Source of the DNA: Mangrovimicrobium sediminis | GTDB lineage: Bacteria > Pseudomonadota > Gammaproteobacteria > Pseudomonadales > Halieaceae | DNA length: 64,000 nt | Direction of reading: 5' to 3' | Assembly: GCF_004745945.1 (NCBI RefSeq) | Contig: NZ_SRLE01000007.1 | Location: 248,001 to 312,000 of the forward strand | Part shown: one piece after another, positions 8,695 through 17,768 of the stretch | How positions within the stretch are numbered: the stretch's first letter is position 1 | Layout of the letters: each line of letters opens with the position of its first letter | Position numbers and translations under genes: made by a program | The notes under the pieces: generated by a model | What the model saw: only the letters and a program-made list of their open reading frames with translations | Databases searched by the model: none | Told to the model about the DNA's origin: nothing

Positions 8695-10176
8695 ATGGCC
8701 TTTGCACTGCCCGATACCTCGGCCCTCCCGCGCTATCCCCTGATCATCGGCGACAGCCTGGTGGAGCGGGGCAGCGGTGAGGCCTTTGCGCATATCTATC
8801 CCGGCAACGGCCAGTGCGTGGCCGAGGTCGCCGGTGCCGGTGCCGCGGACGTCGATGCCGCAGTCAGCGCCGCGCGCGCTGCACAGCCGGCGTGGGCTGC
8901 GCTGCCGGGCGACGCCCGCCGCGACCTGCTGTTGCAGCTGGCAGCGTCGCTCAAACAACACGCCGGGGAACTGGCGCTGCTGGAGACGTTGGGCAACGGC
9001 TCGCCGGTGATGATGGCCGGTTACGCACCGATAGTCGCGGCGCAGCGCTTCGAGTACTACGCGGGCTGGGCGGACAAGATCCGCGGGCAGACCCTGCAGG
9101 CGTGGAACGGTCCCGCCCACAACTACGTCGACTACGCCCCCTACGGCGTGGTCGGTGCGGTGATTCCCTGGAACGGTCCCCTGTTCGCCGCTGCCATGGT
9201 CATGGGGCCGGTGCTTGCCGCCGGTAACTGCATCGTCATCAAGGCGCCCGAACTGGCGCCGTACTCGGTGATGCGCCTGGGTGAGCTGTTCCTCGAAGCC
9301 GGCTTTCCCCCGGGCGTGGTCAACGTGCTCGCCGGCGGCCCTGAAGTGGGCGCGGCGATCGTCGGTCACGCGGACGTCGACAAGGTGCAGTTCGTCGGCA
9401 GCGGCGCCACCGCGCGCAAGGTGCTGGCATCCGCCGCGGCAAACCTCACGCCCTGCTGCCTGGAACTGGGCGGCAAGTCCGCGGTGATCGTGTTCGACGA
9501 CGCCGATCTCGCCCGGGCGGGGCAGATGGGCCTGAGCGGCGCGATCAGCGTCAGCGGGCAGGGCTGCGTCAACGGCACGCGATTGCTGGTGCAGCGCGGC
9601 ATTTACGAGCAATACCTCGGCGTCATGCAGCAGATCGCCGCGCGCATCACGGTGGGCGACCCGCTGGATGCGGGCACCGTGATGGGGCCGGTGATCAGCG
9701 AAGCGGCGGTGCAGCGCATCCTCGGTAGTGTCGAGCAGGCGCGCGACGCCGGGGCGCGGGTACTGACCGGGGGTACCCGTCTCGACGGTGACTATGCCGA
9801 AGGCTTCTTCCTGCCGCTGACGGTGATTGCCGACGTGGCCCACGACAGCGACCTGGCGCAGCACGAGGTGTTCGGCCCGGTGCTGTCGGTCACGCCCTTC
9901 GATACCGAGGAGGAAGCCATCCACCTGGCCAACGACTGCGACTACGGCCTCGGTGCCTACATCCACACCAGCGATCTGCGCCGCGCGCACCATGTCGCCG
10001 GACACATGCAGGCGGGCATGGTGCACGTCAACGCCTCGGGGGAGGGCATGCAGCCCTTCGCACCCTTCGGCGGCATGAAACAAAGCGGCTTCGGCCGCCT
10101 CGGCGGCGAGCAGGGACTGCTGGAGTTCCTGCAAGCGCGCAACGTGTGGATGAACCTGAAACCGGCCCAGGCCTGA
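8695..10176 (+). CDS. NAD(P)-dependent aldehyde dehydrogenase
   Basis: 493 residues from the ATG at 8695, which follows a GGAG element; an in-frame GTG at 8635 would add 20 poorly conserved residues. It has the class 1/2 ALDH layout: PWNGPL cofactor region, FVGSGATA, general base Glu257 in LELGGKS, and nucleophile Cys291 in SGQGCVNGTR. It oxidises an aldehyde to an acid and is the first gene of the GntR-linked operon. The downstream dehydrogenases suggest a short pathway from an alcohol or ketone, but the substrate cannot be deduced. Confidence 0.92.
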   Translation: MAFALPDTSALPRYPLIIGDSLVERGSGEAFAHIYPGNGQCVAEVAGAGAADVDAAVSAARAAQPAWAALPGDARRDLLLQLAASLKQHAGELALLETLGNGSPVMMAGYAPIVAAQRFEYYAGWADKIRGQTLQAWNGPAHNYVDYAPYGVVGAVIPWNGPLFAAAMVMGPVLAAGNCIVIKAPELAPYSVMRLGELFLEAGFPPGVVNVLAGGPEVGAAIVGHADVDKVQFVGSGATARKVLASAAANLTPCCLELGGKSAVIVFDDADLARAGQMGLSGAISVSGQGCVNGTRLLVQRGIYEQYLGVMQQIAARITVGDPLDAGTVMGPVISEAAVQRILGSVEQARDAGARVLTGGTRLDGDYAEGFFLPLTVIADVAHDSDLAQHEVFGPVLSVTPFDTEEEAIHLANDCDYGLGAYIHTSDLRRAHHVAGHMQAGMVHVNASGEGMQPFAPFGGMKQSGFGRLGGEQGLLEFLQARNVWMNLKPAQA

Positions 10177-10202
10177 GCATCGCGGCCAGCAAGGAGAAGA
10201 CC

Positions 10203-10985
10203 ATGAGCCCGATCGAACCCGCGGAGCGCTCACGCTGTGGCGCGGAACTACAGGTGCAGCGCCTCGGCGCGCCCGGCGCCACGGACACCCTGTTGCAGCA
10301 GTCCTGGCGCGACTACATCTTCGCCGAAATCTGGCAGCGCCCCGGGCTGGCGACCCGCGCCCGTTATTGGATCGCCATGGCTGGCGCCGCCTGTGAACCG
10401 GGCGGCGGGGCACTCGCCGAAAACTATATCCGCGGGGCGCTGGCCAGTGGCGAGGTGACCCTGCCGGAAGTGCGCGAGGCGGCGCTGCACCTGGCCGTTT
10501 ACGCGGGCTTCTCGCGCGGTACCGCGCTCGACGAGGCCGCCACCCGGGCCGCACAGGCGCTGGGTATTGAGGAGGCGCCGGCGGTGCCGATCCGCGAGGT
10601 GGCCTGGGACCCGCAGGTGCGGCTCGCCGAGGGCGCGCAGAGCTTCGAGGACGCGATGCTGTTCCCCGCGCCGCCGCCGGCCACCCCGTATTTCGAGGCC
10701 GGCATTCTCAATTTCGTGTTCGGCGAGATGTGGCTGCGGCCGGGGCTGGACCAGCGCTCGCGGCGCTGGATCACCCTGGTCGGCGTCGCCGACTCCTCCT
10801 CGCGCACACCCATTCGCACGCATGTCTACGCTGCCATTAAGAGCGGTAACGCGAGCATGGAGGAGATCCAGGAGTTCGTCCTGCAATACGCGGTGCACGG
10901 CGGCTGGCCGAAAGCCTCGGTGTTGCAGGGCGCGGTGATCGACATGGCCAAACTGGTGGCGGCGAATAAACCCTACGAGGACTGA
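10203..10985 (+). CDS. Tandem carboxymuconolactone-decarboxylase (AhpD-like) protein
   Basis: 260 residues after an AAGGAGA ribosome-binding site. Two related halves (about 30-115 and 160-250) each contain an IWQRPGL- or MWLRPGL-type helix, an R.R..I..A/VGVA segment and an E.....HLAVYAGF or E....QYAVHGGWP helix typical of the CMD fold. The AhpD-type CXXC redox pair is absent from both halves, so peroxidase-reductant activity is unlikely and a decarboxylase, hydrolase or structural role in the catabolic operon is more plausible. It lies 26 bp after the ALDH stop. Confidence 0.8.
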   Translation: MSPIEPAERSRCGAELQVQRLGAPGATDTLLQQSWRDYIFAEIWQRPGLATRARYWIAMAGAACEPGGGALAENYIRGALASGEVTLPEVREAALHLAVYAGFSRGTALDEAATRAAQALGIEEAPAVPIREVAWDPQVRLAEGAQSFEDAMLFPAPPPATPYFEAGILNFVFGEMWLRPGLDQRSRRWITLVGVADSSSRTPIRTHVYAAIKSGNASMEEIQEFVLQYAVHGGWPKASVLQGAVIDMAKLVAANKPYED

Positions 10986-11039
10986 GCGCGCGCTGAATCG
11001 GCGCTGCTTTAAATTCACTGATCGGAAAACGAAAAAACA

Positions 11040-11801
11040 ATGGCACAGACAATCGACATGCAGGGCAAGGTCGCCCTGGTGACCGGGGCAGCTTCCGGTC
11101 TGGGCCTCGCAACTGCGCAACGCCTGGCCGAGGCGGGCGCCACACTGGGCCTTTTGGACATCGACGCCGACGGTCTCGAGAGCGTAGCGGCTGCGTTGCG
11201 CGAGCGGGGCACCAGCGTCAGGAGCGAAGTGGTGGACCTGGCGGACCCGGCGCAGTGCGCGGCAGCAGTCGCCGGCACTGTGGAGGCCTTCGGCAGGCTG
11301 GATGCCCTGTGTAACGTCGCCGGCATCATCATCATGTGCAACGCCCACGAGATGCCGCCGGAGCAGTGGCAGCGGGTGATCGCGGTCAACCTCAACGGCC
11401 CGTTCTACCTCATGCAGGCGGCCATCCCGCACCTGCTCGTCAGCGACGGCGCGGTGGTCAATGTTTCTTCTTCTGCCGCGTTTATCGGTGAGGCCTATGC
11501 CGGCGCCTACTGCGCGAGCAAGGCCGGGCTCACCAACCTGACCAAGGCGCTGGCCATGGAATACATGCACCAGCCGATACGCTTCAACGCCGTCGCCCCC
11601 GGCGGCATGCTGACCAACATCGCGAACAACATGCAGATGCCCGAGGGCGTCGACTACGACCTGGTCAAGCGCTACACGGGCATGCGCGGTCTCGTCGAGG
11701 TGAGCGAAGTCGCCGAGATGGTGGCCATGCTCGCTTCGGATGCGGGACGCGGTTTCCACGGTGCCTGTATCAACATCGATAAGGGTATTACCGCCGGCTA
11801 G
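11040..11801 (+). CDS. Short-chain dehydrogenase/reductase
   Basis: 253 residues. TGAASGLG (15-22) binds the cofactor; the catalytic set is Ser near 144, Tyr157 and Lys161 in YCASK. The usual NNAG motif reads CNVAG. The C-terminal LASDAGRGFHGACINIDKG is typical of classical SDRs. It is the third gene of the ALDH operon, 54 bp after the CMD-like gene and 12 bp before the next dehydrogenase. Likely oxidises a hydroxyl or reduces a keto group of the unknown pathway substrate. Confidence 0.9.
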   Translation: MAQTIDMQGKVALVTGAASGLGLATAQRLAEAGATLGLLDIDADGLESVAAALRERGTSVRSEVVDLADPAQCAAAVAGTVEAFGRLDALCNVAGIIIMCNAHEMPPEQWQRVIAVNLNGPFYLMQAAIPHLLVSDGAVVNVSSSAAFIGEAYAGAYCASKAGLTNLTKALAMEYMHQPIRFNAVAPGGMLTNIANNMQMPEGVDYDLVKRYTGMRGLVEVSEVAEMVAMLASDAGRGFHGACINIDKGITAG

Positions 11802-11813
11802 GGAGGCTCACGC

Positions 11814-12611
11814 ATGGCAATCAGGGCAGGCTTTATCGGTCTCGGCAGCCAGGGCGCACCCATGGCCCGGCGCATGCTCGATGCCGGTTACGATCTCGTG
11901 CTGTGGGCACGGCGACCGCAGACATTGGAACCCTTCCAGTCAACAGCGGCACGTTTCGCCGGCTCTGTAGCTGAACTGGGCGAGCAGGTCGATTACTGCG
12001 CGATTTGCGTGGTGGACGACGCCGGCGTGCGCCAGATTGTCGATGAACTCCTCCCGGCGATGGCGCCCGGCTCCTTGCTGGTGATCCACTCGACCATCAG
12101 CCCGGCACTTTGCGCGACCCTGGCGCAGGAGGCCGCCGTGCGGTCCGTGCATCTCATCGATGCGCCGGTCAGCGGCGGCGGGGAGGGCGCGGCGGCGGGA
12201 ACGCTCACCGTCATGCTCGGCGGCGCTGCGCGCGATGTGGAACGTGCGCGGCCGCTGCTGGAGACCTTTGCCGGGCAGATCACCCACCTCGGCGGTGTCG
12301 GCTCCGGGCAACTGGCGAAGCTGGTCAACAATACCCTGATGGCGGCCAACCTGGCCCTTGCGCACCACGCTCTGGAATGCGCAGTGGCGGCGGGTATCGA
12401 CCGCGCGGCCTTCGCGCAACTGGTCGGTGTCTCCAGCGGGCGCAGTTTCGCCTTCGACGTCTGTGCGCGTATGCCGGAGCCCGCCGCCTTTGCTCACGGC
12501 GCAAAACTACTGGCGAAGGACGTGGGCCTGCTCGGCGAGGCGCTCGGCGATGAGGCCAATTACCAGCAGCTGCGCGATACCGCAATGCGCTTCCTGCAAC
12601 TCGCGCAATAG
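11814..12611 (+). CDS. 3-hydroxyisobutyrate dehydrogenase-like oxidoreductase
   Basis: 265 residues. An N-terminal GLGSQG (9-14) nucleotide motif, the DAPVSGGGEGAAAGTL substrate signature, and the catalytic Lys169 in GQLAKLVNN identify the beta-hydroxyacid dehydrogenase family. It would oxidise a beta-hydroxy acid or reduce a semialdehyde with NAD(P). Slightly shorter than typical members (about 290) but complete. It is transcribed with the flanking SDR genes, with spacings of 12 and 46 bp. Confidence 0.88.
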   Translation: MAIRAGFIGLGSQGAPMARRMLDAGYDLVLWARRPQTLEPFQSTAARFAGSVAELGEQVDYCAICVVDDAGVRQIVDELLPAMAPGSLLVIHSTISPALCATLAQEAAVRSVHLIDAPVSGGGEGAAAGTLTVMLGGAARDVERARPLLETFAGQITHLGGVGSGQLAKLVNNTLMAANLALAHHALECAVAAGIDRAAFAQLVGVSSGRSFAFDVCARMPEPAAFAHGAKLLAKDVGLLGEALGDEANYQQLRDTAMRFLQLAQ

Positions 12612-12657
12612 GCGAGCGGCGCGCACGCACTCAACCGGATAAGACAAAGGAAACCCC

Positions 12658-13443
12658 ATGAGCTTTTCACTGCAGCAGTTTCAATTACACGACAAGGTGG
12701 CGGTAGTGACCGGCGCCGGCGGGCGCGGCAACAGCATCGGCCGTGCCTACGCGATGGGTCTGGCGGCGGCGGGTGCCGCGGTCGTGGTCGCCGATCTCAA
12801 TGCCGGCGGGGCGCAGGCTGTCGCCGGGGAAATCGAACAGGCCGGAGGGCGCGCGATCGCCCTCGAAGTGGATATCACCAAACCGGAATCCACCCGGGCG
12901 ATGGCGGCACAGGCGAAGGCCGCTTTCGGCGGCGTCGACATCCTGGTCAACAACGCCGCGCTGATGGTGGAACTGGGTTCAGCGAGCGCGGCGGACATTC
13001 CGATCGAGGAGTGGAACCGCATCATGGACGTGAACGTCACCGGCGCGCTCAACTGCGTGCAGGCGATCGTGCCGTTGATGCGCGAGCGCGGCGGCGGCAA
13101 GATCGTCAACCAGACTTCCGGGGGGGCCTTCCCCGCGCAGTCCATCTACGGCATCAGCAAGCTCGCCCTGGTGGGACTGACGACTACCCTGGCGCGCCAG
13201 CTCGGCCCGCAGAACATCAACGTGAACGCGATCGCCCCGGGCAATACGACCAGCGACGCCGGGCGCCAGCTGACGCCGGACGACTCGCCGTTCATCAAGT
13301 TCCTCGAGGCGAGCGTCGCCATGCGGGTGCGCGGCGCGCCGGATGAGTTGGTCGGAGCTTTGCTGTTGTTGTGCTCAAGCGCCGGCGACTGGATCACCGG
13401 GCAGGTCATGCATGTCGACGGCGGCTGGGTGCTGCGGCCCTGA
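12658..13443 (+). CDS. Short-chain dehydrogenase/reductase
   Basis: 261 residues. The cofactor motif is TGAGGRGNSIG (18-28) and NNAA occurs near 98-101; catalytic Ser154, Tyr164 and Lys168 (YGISK) are in place. The last gene of the GntR-linked operon, with an AAGGAAA ribosome-binding site. Having two different SDRs, an ALDH and a hydroxyacid dehydrogenase together suggests successive oxidation steps on an alicyclic or terpenoid-like compound; that is inference from composition only. Confidence 0.9.
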   Translation: MSFSLQQFQLHDKVAVVTGAGGRGNSIGRAYAMGLAAAGAAVVVADLNAGGAQAVAGEIEQAGGRAIALEVDITKPESTRAMAAQAKAAFGGVDILVNNAALMVELGSASAADIPIEEWNRIMDVNVTGALNCVQAIVPLMRERGGGKIVNQTSGGAFPAQSIYGISKLALVGLTTTLARQLGPQNINVNAIAPGNTTSDAGRQLTPDDSPFIKFLEASVAMRVRGAPDELVGALLLLCSSAGDWITGQVMHVDGGWVLRP

Positions 13444-13538
13444 GTCGAGGCTGTTGCGACTGGCGTCGCGCAGCCGGTCCCGTCCAGGTCGAGGCGAGCT
13501 GAGCAAGGAAAGTAAGGCTTGCGCGCCTCAGCCGCGCC

Positions 13539-14855
13539 TCAGCCGCGCTTCGGCAGCGGCGGCGCCAGCCCCGCGAGCCATCCCCCACCGAGAATCAGCG
13601 CAATCGTCCCCGTGGTCTTCAGCGAGGCCACGGCGCCATCGAAGCCGAGCAGCGTGGCCAGCGTGATACCCGCACCGGCGAGGATCGCGCCACCCACCAG
13701 GCGCCAGGCGGCGGGCAGCGGCGCGTCCGCCGGCCGCGATACCCGCTCCAGGGGCGACAGCAACAGCGCCAGCGGCACCAGCAGCACGGTGAGCAGCGCC
13801 AGCCATACTGGCCTTGTTGCCCACCAGTCGGCGCCGCCGGGCGCGGTGTGAAAACCGAAGCCGTCGAGGAACCAGCCGGCGGCGAGCACCACCAGCAACA
13901 CCGTCATGTGCCACAGGTAGATGGTCATGATCATGCTGTTTACCAGCACGCAGGCGGTCCACACGCGCAGGCGCGAGAGCCAGCGCTGCAGCGGCTTTTC
14001 TATGGCCATCAGCAGGCCGAACTGGAACAGTCCCAGCGCGACCAGGGTCACCTTGGGCGGCAGGGTATTGCTCACCGCCTCGCCGGGGGAGCCGGCCATC
14101 GCCAGCGGGTAGGGGCCGATGAAGATTAAAGCGACCAACGCGGCCAGGCCCAGCGCTGCCAGGCCGAGCATGGCGAGGGTGCCACCAAGGCGGCCGTCGC
14201 GCCAGGCAAAACCCAGGTGGTGCATGGCCAGCCACACCCAGAAGTAATTGGTCCATCCCGCCCAGCGCCAGTCCAGCACGAAGAAGGCGATGTCGGTGAG
14301 TGCGGCCAGTGCGATAAACCCGAACAGTGAGGGCATGCCCCAGCGCCGCCACAGGCGGTGGGCCGCGGGTGCGAGCAACACGATCATGGTGTAGATGGCG
14401 AGGAACCAGGTGGGCACCAGCGCGGCGCGCGAGAGAAAGCGGATGGTCTCGGGTTTCGCGCTGCTCATACCGAGGCCGAAGGATAGCAGGACCCAGAACA
14501 GCACCAGCAGTAACAGCGGCGTGAGCAGGCGGTGCAGGCGTGTCGCCAGCCACTGGGCGTAGCTGAGTTGCTTGCGTTGCGCGCTCTCCAGGGAAATGGC
14601 GTTGGAGTAGCCGCCGACGATGAAGAAGATCGGCATGACCTGGAAGCCCCAGGTCAGCCACTGGGTCCAGGGCATGACTTCCAGCGCGAGTATCGGCTGG
14701 ATGTCGCCGCTCGCCGGCAGGTAGTGGCCGGTGGTAATCAGCCAGTGCCCGCTGATCACGAACATGATCGACAGCGCGCGCAGGAAGTCGACGTAGCGGT
14801 TGCGGTTCTCCGGTGTCTGCGCGGCGAGTTGGCTCGCCTGTGACCAGATGCTCAT
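13539..14855 (-). CDS. Membrane acyltransferase, family 3 (OafA/OpgC-like)
   Basis: 438 residues with about ten hydrophobic helices. The N-terminal block RNRYVDFLRALSIMFVISGHWL, with the conserved Arg and His, defines acyltransferase family 3, which O-acylates or succinylates periplasmic glycans and glycerol-phosphate moieties. I prefer the ATG at 14855: it forms an ATGA overlap with the rhombosortase stop and has a GGAG site 9 nt upstream; a start at 14870 would add five residues. The strict coupling to rhombosortase hints that it modifies the rhombosortase product or its glycerolipid-like attachment, which is a hypothesis. Confidence 0.85.
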   Translation of the reverse strand: MSIWSQASQLAAQTPENRNRYVDFLRALSIMFVISGHWLITTGHYLPASGDIQPILALEVMPWTQWLTWGFQVMPIFFIVGGYSNAISLESAQRKQLSYAQWLATRLHRLLTPLLLLVLFWVLLSFGLGMSSAKPETIRFLSRAALVPTWFLAIYTMIVLLAPAAHRLWRRWGMPSLFGFIALAALTDIAFFVLDWRWAGWTNYFWVWLAMHHLGFAWRDGRLGGTLAMLGLAALGLAALVALIFIGPYPLAMAGSPGEAVSNTLPPKVTLVALGLFQFGLLMAIEKPLQRWLSRLRVWTACVLVNSMIMTIYLWHMTVLLVVLAAGWFLDGFGFHTAPGGADWWATRPVWLALLTVLLVPLALLLSPLERVSRPADAPLPAAWRLVGGAILAGAGITLATLLGFDGAVASLKTTGTIALILGGGWLAGLAPPLPKRG

Positions 14856-15448
14856 AGTGTTGTTCTCCATCCCCCCGGGCAGTCACCGCTGCGCTTATCA
14901 CTGTTGCGCAACAGGCTGCCGATCACAGCCAGTCCGCCCAGGGCGCCCGCCAGGTGGGCCGGGGCGTAGGGCGGCCAGCTAATATGTGTGAGCAGAGAGT
15001 GCCCGGAATTCATCTCGATGACAATTTTCAATGCGCAGGCCACGGCCAGCAGCGGCAGCCAGGCGGCGCGGGTCTCGCGCCAACGCAGGAACAGGGCCAC
15101 CGCCAGCAGGCTGTTGAGTACACCCGAGAGGCCGCAGTAGCGCTGCAGGTCACACCAGTGCGAGAGCAGCAGCAGGTCCACGACCAGCGTGCCGGCGAGC
15201 AGGCTGAGCAGCAGCAGGCGCCGCGAGTGCGCTTCGATGATGGCGCCGAGCACCGTAAACGCCAGCAGGTTCCAGCCCAGGTGTGCGAAGTCGGCGTGCA
15301 GCCAGTGGCCGGTGACCAAGCCGATGGGTGAGCCGGCAGCGAGTGCGCTGCGGTCGAAGTAGCCGGCAGCGATCCATTCGCCTGGCAGCAAGGCGGCGAG
15401 GCCGCTGAGGGCGGCCAGCGCGAGGGTGAGCAGCGGTAGTTGACGCAT
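14852..15448 (-). CDS. rrtA: Rhombosortase (rhomboid-family intramembrane serine protease)
   Basis: 198 residues, six hydrophobic helices. It shows the rhomboid GHWLHADFAHLGWNLLAF segment, the serine motif GLSGVLN with Ser108, and the catalytic His165 in PAHLAGALGG. The small size and adjacency to a GlyGly-CTERM protein identify the RrtA subgroup, which cleaves GlyGly-CTERM tails after type II or Sec export in marine gammaproteobacteria. The start at 15448 has an AGGA site 8 nt upstream; an upstream in-frame ATG at 15487 is less likely. It lies 54 bp after the stop of its probable substrate gene and is coupled to the acyltransferase. Confidence 0.9.
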   Translation of the reverse strand: MRQLPLLTLALAALSGLAALLPGEWIAAGYFDRSALAAGSPIGLVTGHWLHADFAHLGWNLLAFTVLGAIIEAHSRRLLLLSLLAGTLVVDLLLLSHWCDLQRYCGLSGVLNSLLAVALFLRWRETRAAWLPLLAVACALKIVIEMNSGHSLLTHISWPPYAPAHLAGALGGLAVIGSLLRNSDKRSGDCPGGWRTTL

Positions 15449-15502
15449 GGTCTCGTCCTGCGGAAAAAAGGGTGTCCCGAGGGACACCCCTGTGCCGGTG
15501 GG

Positions 15503-17614
15503 TTACTGGGCCCGTCGCGTACGACGCTTGAACAGCAGGGGCAGCAACAGCAGCAGACCCCAGGGACCGACAGCGCCGCCGCCGCTACCGCCACCACCGG
15601 GCGTTGCGCGCGGTGCATTGAAGGCGGGCGCGCCGCCATCCTGGCGGTGATCGCGCACCGGCGCCGCCTCGCGGGCTGCGCGGGCCGCCTGCTCGGTGGC
15701 GACCCGTGCCGCGTTGTCGCGGTCGATGCCGTGCTCGGCGAACACCTCATCGCGCACCACGACCATCGAGGTGTAGTCAGTCACCAGGCCGTATTCCAGG
15801 GCGAGGTCGACGATCGCCTGGCGGCTGTCGCTGTCCTCTCCGAGGTAGTCGATGCGACGGTCCAGGGCCTCGATACTGGCGAAGGCCCACAGCCGCTCCA
15901 GTTCGGGGTTAAGCGTGTCCTGTGCCGGGAAGGACAGCGGCGTGCGGTACTCCACCTCGCGCCCGGAGACCTTGCCGCTGATCTTCGCACTGGCTTCGCC
16001 CTCACCCCAGTAGTGGCCGAACACCACCAGCTGTTGTCCGCGATACAGGGAGCCGATATGCGCTGGCGTAAGGTCGGCGACCTTGACCCCGTCGATGTCG
16101 ATGCTGATATCGCGGTAGGCCTCGTGGGTGAGTTTCTCCGCGGTCTGCAGCAGGCGGCCGGCGATGTCGTCGGCATTGGAAATATTCATGGCGAAGCCGT
16201 GGGAGACTTCCGCCATGCCTTCGAGCAAAGGCCGGTTGGCGCTGTTGCCCATGACGAAGCTGAACAGGCGCACGTCGTGCTTCTGCAGTAGCTCCAGGAA
16301 CGCTTTTTTCTCCGTGGTGCCGACATTGGCCACGCCGTCGGTGACCAGGATGATGGCGCTGGGCCGGTCCGCGTCGAGGCCGCGGTAGCCGGTTTCCAGG
16401 CCGGCGTAGAGGTTGGTCCCGCCGCTCGGGCTGATCGACTCCAGTTCGCGGATGTAGCGCTCGATGTTGGCCGCGGTCACCGGCACGTAGTTGCGGGTGA
16501 GGGCGCGGGTCCCGTTGTTGAACAGCACGATGCGAAAACGGTCCTGCGGGTTGAGTTTGTGCAGGCCCTGGGAGACGCCCTCGATCAGGCTCTGGTACTT
16601 GCCCTGCATCGAGCCGGAGTAGTCGAGCACAAACACCCAGTCGCGCCCGCCGGTCACCGGGCCGAGGTCGTCGCCGGGCGTGACCGTGAGCATGAAGCTG
16701 CCGCGTTTACTGTCCGGCGCGCGGTGGGTGACCATGTCGACGCTGCCGGGCAGGCCCTGCTGGTGACGCCAGTAGACGACGATGTCCTGGTCCAGGCGGT
16801 AGGGTGTATGCGATGCCGTGCCGGCGGTTTGCGGTACCGCGCTTGCGCCGGCAGTGATGTCATCGTCCGCGAGCGCGCCGTTTGCCCCTGCGGCGGCGAT
16901 ACCTGGCGTTCCGCCATTGTCCATGGCCACCTGCCAGTGATTGGCGTCGGTCCGGGTTACCAGCGCCTGCGGGTGTTGCGGCAACCGGAAGGTGTCGACG
17001 GGGTAGGAGGAGCGCATGCGCAGGTCGAAACTGAAGTTTTCCTCGACCGTGTCGTTGTAGGTCCAGAACGCCATCTTCTGCTCGTCGACGCCGCCTTCCT
17101 CCAGCGGGTAGACGTAGCGCCCGATGCCGAGATCGACATGGGTGGGCTGGATGTAGACCAGTTGGATATGCACCTCGTCGTTGGCCCGAACCGGGTACAC
17201 GCGGCTGTCGAAGCTGCGGTACTCATCCTGCTCGGTTAGCGCGGTCTCCCGGCCCTGGGCTTTTTCCTGTTCGTACACCTCGCGGGCGCGGGCCTTTTCC
17301 AGCACCTCACCGACCACCGGTTTGCCGTCGATCCAGTAGGTGAATTCACCGACTGCCGCCTCTTCGGGCACCGGGAAGGAATACACCGCCTCGAGCGCCT
17401 GGTCGTGGGGGTTGAAGAACACCTGGTCGACGGTGGTGATGGCGTAGCCGTCCTCGATCACCACCGCGACATGGTGGTCGCGCAACTGCAGTTCCGGCAG
17501 GCTGCCGCCGGCGGGTGTCATCAGGCCCGCCGCCTGGCTGGCGGGGGCGATCAGGGCTGCCGCCAGCAGTCCGGCGGCGGTGTATTCCAGTTGCTTGCAT
17601 CGTTTGGCCGTCAT
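15503..17614 (-). CDS. VIT/VWA surface protein with GlyGly-CTERM tail
   Basis: 703 residues. A signal peptide ends near ASQA (28), followed by a VIT domain (about 35-170; QVFFNPHDQALEAVYSFPVP) and a VWA domain (about 325-500) with an intact MIDAS DYSGSMQG (D331, S333, S335), then a C-terminal accessory region. A low-complexity PGGGGSGGG linker leads to a hydrophobic helix and an RRTRRAQ terminus, the exact GlyGly-CTERM layout recognised by rhombosortase, encoded next door. VIT/VWA proteins bind metal-dependent protein ligands; a role in adhesion or envelope interaction is likely. Start chosen at 17614 because of the GAGGGA site and signal peptide. Confidence 0.92.
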   Translation of the reverse strand: MTAKRCKQLEYTAAGLLAAALIAPASQAAGLMTPAGGSLPELQLRDHHVAVVIEDGYAITTVDQVFFNPHDQALEAVYSFPVPEEAAVGEFTYWIDGKPVVGEVLEKARAREVYEQEKAQGRETALTEQDEYRSFDSRVYPVRANDEVHIQLVYIQPTHVDLGIGRYVYPLEEGGVDEQKMAFWTYNDTVEENFSFDLRMRSSYPVDTFRLPQHPQALVTRTDANHWQVAMDNGGTPGIAAAGANGALADDDITAGASAVPQTAGTASHTPYRLDQDIVVYWRHQQGLPGSVDMVTHRAPDSKRGSFMLTVTPGDDLGPVTGGRDWVFVLDYSGSMQGKYQSLIEGVSQGLHKLNPQDRFRIVLFNNGTRALTRNYVPVTAANIERYIRELESISPSGGTNLYAGLETGYRGLDADRPSAIILVTDGVANVGTTEKKAFLELLQKHDVRLFSFVMGNSANRPLLEGMAEVSHGFAMNISNADDIAGRLLQTAEKLTHEAYRDISIDIDGVKVADLTPAHIGSLYRGQQLVVFGHYWGEGEASAKISGKVSGREVEYRTPLSFPAQDTLNPELERLWAFASIEALDRRIDYLGEDSDSRQAIVDLALEYGLVTDYTSMVVVRDEVFAEHGIDRDNAARVATEQAARAAREAAPVRDHRQDGGAPAFNAPRATPGGGGSGGGAVGPWGLLLLLPLLFKRRTRRAQ

Positions 17615-17738
17615 GGTTGTTCCCTCTTGTGGTCCGCTTGACGCTTGGCCGCCGCAATGGCGGCCGCGGAGCAAGTAGGCCGCAGAGGTCTGTTATTTGC
17701 ACCATTAATCCCTAAAGTGGCATAGAATGGCGCCTCAG

Positions 17739-17755
17739 GTATTAAATATTGATAC
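17739..17755. promoter_or_regulatory. Candidate operator palindrome upstream of the HTH gene
   Basis: A 17-bp imperfect palindrome, GTATTAAATATTGATAC (GTAT.AA...TT.ATAC), 13 bp before the start of the HTH gene and just downstream of a TAGAAT -10-like element (17723-17728). It lies in the 154-bp spacer shared with the divergent VIT/VWA gene, where a self-regulating repressor would bind. Seen in sequence; function inferred. Confidence 0.4.
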
Positions 17756-17768
17756 TTCAGGAGGGCGT

